NCBI GenBank assembly: GCA_965240325.2
Contig: OZ251230.1
Location: 1,860,001 to 1,924,000, forward strand
Source of the DNA: Rebecca billardiae RCC1528
Lineage: Eukaryota; Haptophyta
DNA length: 64,000 nucleotides
Direction of reading: 5' to 3'
The notes under the pieces were generated by a model. It did not search any database. It was not told the origin of the DNA and was given only the letters and a program-made list of their open reading frames with translations. The position numbers were made by a program, and so were the translations under genes. This document shows, piece after piece, positions 61,673 through 64,000 of this stretch (positions are counted from its first letter, which is position 1; every line of letters begins with the position of its first letter).

Positions 61673-62215
61673 TGTGAGCCGAGCCAGGTGCGTCAGGGCG
61701 GTCAGCTCGGCGGAACGCCGAACGGCAGCGGTCGGACCACTCTGCCCCTCCTGGCAGTCCTCCCGTCCTGCGGCGGTGACCCGCGGCCCTGCTGTAAAGA
61801 ATTAGCCTAAGTTCGTGCTCAGCGCCGCCGAGGGTCGGAGGTATGGCGCCTCGCGGTCGGGCGGCCCGCGAATCGCTGTCATAATCGGATCCGTGACCGA
61901 TTTAGATCCGACGGCCCCCCAGACCGACGGTCGGTCACGGGCCTGCGCGGTTGCAGGCACTCGACCGTGCCTGCAAGCGCGCCCCTGTGACGCTCATGCC
62001 TGCAGAAGCAGATGCAGATGGGCCCTCATATGCACCCTGGTGCGCCTAAGACCGGCGGGAGCGTCAGAGAGTAGAGACCGTCTCGGAGCGTCACTACTCA
62101 CTATCTTGACCCGTGCCCGCGTTGCACACTCAATCTCCGCAGTTAGCTCCATCTCGGACGGTCAGCGACACTGCTACTATCAGCAGACGCAGATGGGTAT
62201 CCGCAGATGTCGAAC
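61673..62215. other. Gene-free interval between convergent genes
   Basis: Sits between the 3' ends of the DUF3228 gene and the SDR gene. No feature is recognised. Confidence 0.45.
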
Positions 62216-63004
62216 TCACCACTCAGTTACCGCCTCGTTCTCCCACAGCGCACCACTTGGGCCGTCAGGTGGAAGCGTTGCTAGCAGCACTGCATTGCGA
62301 GCGCCCACTGCCGGCGGCCTTGGCCCCTTGTGTGAGGACATGTCTGTGTCGCACCAACCAGGGCAGCATGCGTTGGCCTTCAGAGCGCTGCCCTCGCGCC
62401 GGGCGAGCAGCTTGGTGTACGCAATCAGCGCGAGCTTAGAGAACGCATAGCTCGATCCGGACCATCCATGCACAAGATGTTCACCCGAAGCGACGTCGGC
62501 CTCAAACTCTGCAACAAGTGCGCGCAGTTGTTCAAGCGTGAGTTCAGGATCGTTGAACTGATGTTGACGCGCAAGAGAGAGCTGACTCAGCGCCCCCTTC
62601 ATCGACGCGACGAACACGACGCGAGCATCGCCTGCTTGGCGGAGGAGAGGTAAGAGCGCTTCGGTGAGGGCCACTGTGCCGTGAAAGTTGATCGCCACCG
62701 TCGGCTTGCTCTGCTCCTTGAACGGAGTCGCATCTGCCTCCTTGAAAGCGAAGCCAGCGTTGTTGACGAGAACATCCAGAGATGAGTGTTCCTGCTGGAC
62801 CTCGGCCGCGAATGCCTTCACGGACTCTAGGTCCGAGAGTTCAAGCGTGCCATGCCCGCACCCGAGCTCAGCAGCTGCGCGGGCGGCACAGCTCGGGTCA
62901 CGGCTGGTAATGATCACGGCAAAGTTCAGGGCGATCAGCTGCCGCGCAATATGGTAACCGATGCCGCGATTCCCTCCCGTCACGACAGCAAGCGGCCTGC
63001 GCAT
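62216..63004 (-). CDS. Short-chain dehydrogenase, carbonyl-reductase-like
   Basis: 262 residues, the usual length for a classical SDR. The start at 63004 lies three residues before the fold. TGGNRGIG (residues 9-16) is the NADP(H)-binding loop, VLVNNAGFAFKEADATPF carries NNAG, VVFVASMKG supplies the catalytic Ser, and SYAFSKLALIAYTKLLARR the YxxxK pair. NACCPGWCDTDMSSHKGP resembles the CCPGWVRTDMAG signature of carbonyl reductase 1, which reduces quinones and other carbonyls with NADPH. Cytosolic location is likely because no leader is present; its substrate here is unknown. Upstream DNA is a GC-rich region containing the large inverted repeat. Confidence 0.88.
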   Translation of the reverse strand: MRRPLAVVTGGNRGIGYHIARQLIALNFAVIITSRDPSCAARAAAELGCGHGTLELSDLESVKAFAAEVQQEHSSLDVLVNNAGFAFKEADATPFKEQSKPTVAINFHGTVALTEALLPLLRQAGDARVVFVASMKGALSQLSLARQHQFNDPELTLEQLRALVAEFEADVASGEHLVHGWSGSSYAFSKLALIAYTKLLARREGSALKANACCPGWCDTDMSSHKGPRPPAVGARNAVLLATLPPDGPSGALWENEAVTEW

Positions 63005-63298
63005 TGTTGATGTTATGAGCCGCCCCTCGCCGTCGGGCCGGTGCGTCCGTGCACGCCCCACGACACCCTTGGTTTCTCCACCAAGGGTGTCCAGGCAAGG
63101 GTGTCCAGGGTCCGCAACAGCCAGTGCGCAGCGCGGGAGGCTGTGTCATCGCGAGGTCGCCGCTCGCCAGTGGCACTCGCCCGCCCGCCGCCGTGCACGG
63201 CGGCGGAGCCGCTCGCGCCGTGCGCTCCTGCGGCCGTCGGATCGGGCTGCGTAGGCGGCGCGCGGCTTGGGCCGTCGCTGAGCCACCCAGCGCCCCTC
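63005..63298. other. Upstream region of the SDR gene
   Basis: No gene is seen. A short direct duplication (caagggtgtccaggcaagggtgtccagg) lies near 63077-63108. Confidence 0.4.
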
Positions 63299-64000
63299 GC
63301 TGCGCCGCGCGCCTTCCTCGTCCTCGCCTCCTCCGCGCCTTGAAGCAGCACGCACACGCGCGGCGCCGCCACAAAAGCAGCGCAGGCGCTCGCGTGCAAG
63401 CGCGCGCGCGCAGCGCGCGACGGGCTCGACTCAGGGCTCGCGCCGCTGCGGGGGCATGCAGCACCATCACATGCGCGCGCGACGCCACCTCGAACTTGCG
63501 CATCGCTGTGACCGTCACGCGCCAAATGCTCACACGTCCTCGTGTTGAAGTAGGCCCAATCTGACCAGAACCTGCCATGCGTCAGGACGACTTCTTAGGC
63601 AAGACACGATGACAGCTACGTACGCGGCGCTTCTCAGCAAGCGTGGAGACCACAAGAGAAGCGCACGCAAGCATGACCGTCCCCGCATCGATCGCGTCGA
63701 CGTACTCAAGGCCCGTTGTGGAAGCTTCCGTCGCACGTGTGATGATGCCAAGTCAGACCATTTTGTAACGTGCATCAGCGTGCACTGACGGTCAAACGCG
63801 CAGGCTCGAGGTGGCGTCGCGCGCGCATGTGATAGCACTGCATGTCCCCGCAGAGGCTCGAACACCGAGTCGAGTCCGTCGCGCGCTGCGCGCGCGCGCT
63901 TGCACGCGAGCGCCTGCGCTGCTTTTGTGGCGGCGCCGCGCGTGTGCGTGCTGCTTCAAGGCGCGGAGGAGGCGAGGACGAGGAAGGCGCGCGGCGCAGC
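63299..64000. repeat. Large inverted repeat running past the window edge
   Basis: The left arm 63299-63522 is the reverse complement of 63776-64000. The outer roughly 130 bp match almost perfectly by eye; the inner part shows scattered differences. The spacer is about 250 bp and holds no recognised gene. The right arm continues beyond position 64000, so its full size is unknown. Confidence 0.9.

Overview
The window is nuclear DNA of a GC-rich, intron-poor unicellular eukaryote, most likely an alga. The evidence is mostly single-exon genes, a few short GT-AG introns (135-243 nt) in GC-rich sequence, signal-anchored Golgi-type enzymes, a DUF493 protein with a plastid-type leader, a Copia LTR retrotransposon, long microsatellites, and no bacterial operons. 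A haptophyte or similar secondary-plastid alga fits best, but this is inference; no marker gene fixes the taxon.

Layout. 0-10 kb: a secreted sulfotransferase-like protein, a two-exon C-type lectin, a glycosyltransferase, and a FAN1-type nuclease head-to-head with a two-exon membrane-anchored 2-oxoglutarate oxygenase. 10-14.4 kb: a giant RCC1 / Sfi1-like protein. 14.4-17.9 kb: repeat copies, frameshifted coding remnants and a 195-bp CT microsatellite. 18-26.5 kb: a methyltransferase, an ankyrin protein, its truncated paralogue and a membrane protein. 26.5-29 kb: two hairpins, then a gene-poor interval bounded by exact 33-bp inverted repeats. 29-37.4 kb: a carbohydrate sulfotransferase, a kinase with a broken DFG motif, DUF493 head-to-head with a beta-propeller protein, and a membrane protein. 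37.4-42.4 kb: tandemly duplicated repeats. 42.5-50.3 kb: a secreted SGNH-like protein, an ARM-repeat/BTB protein, a nucleoside hydrolase-like protein and a hypothetical. 51.2-56 kb: a short inverted-repeat transposon with TAAG target duplications, then a Copia element with apparently identical LTRs that has lost its 5' genes. 56.4-59.6 kb: a multi-exon secreted protein with a PEBP-like domain, interrupted by a 100-N gap that looks like an unmerged overlap. 59.6-64 kb: repeats, a low-CpG island, a DUF3228 protein, a carbonyl-reductase-like SDR, and a large inverted repeat running off the right edge.

The genes do not form an obvious pathway. Several (two sulfotransferases, glycosyltransferase, methyltransferase, oxygenase, SGNH-like protein, lectin) look secretory or Golgi-located, consistent with extracellular glycan work; this is a trend, not an established cluster.
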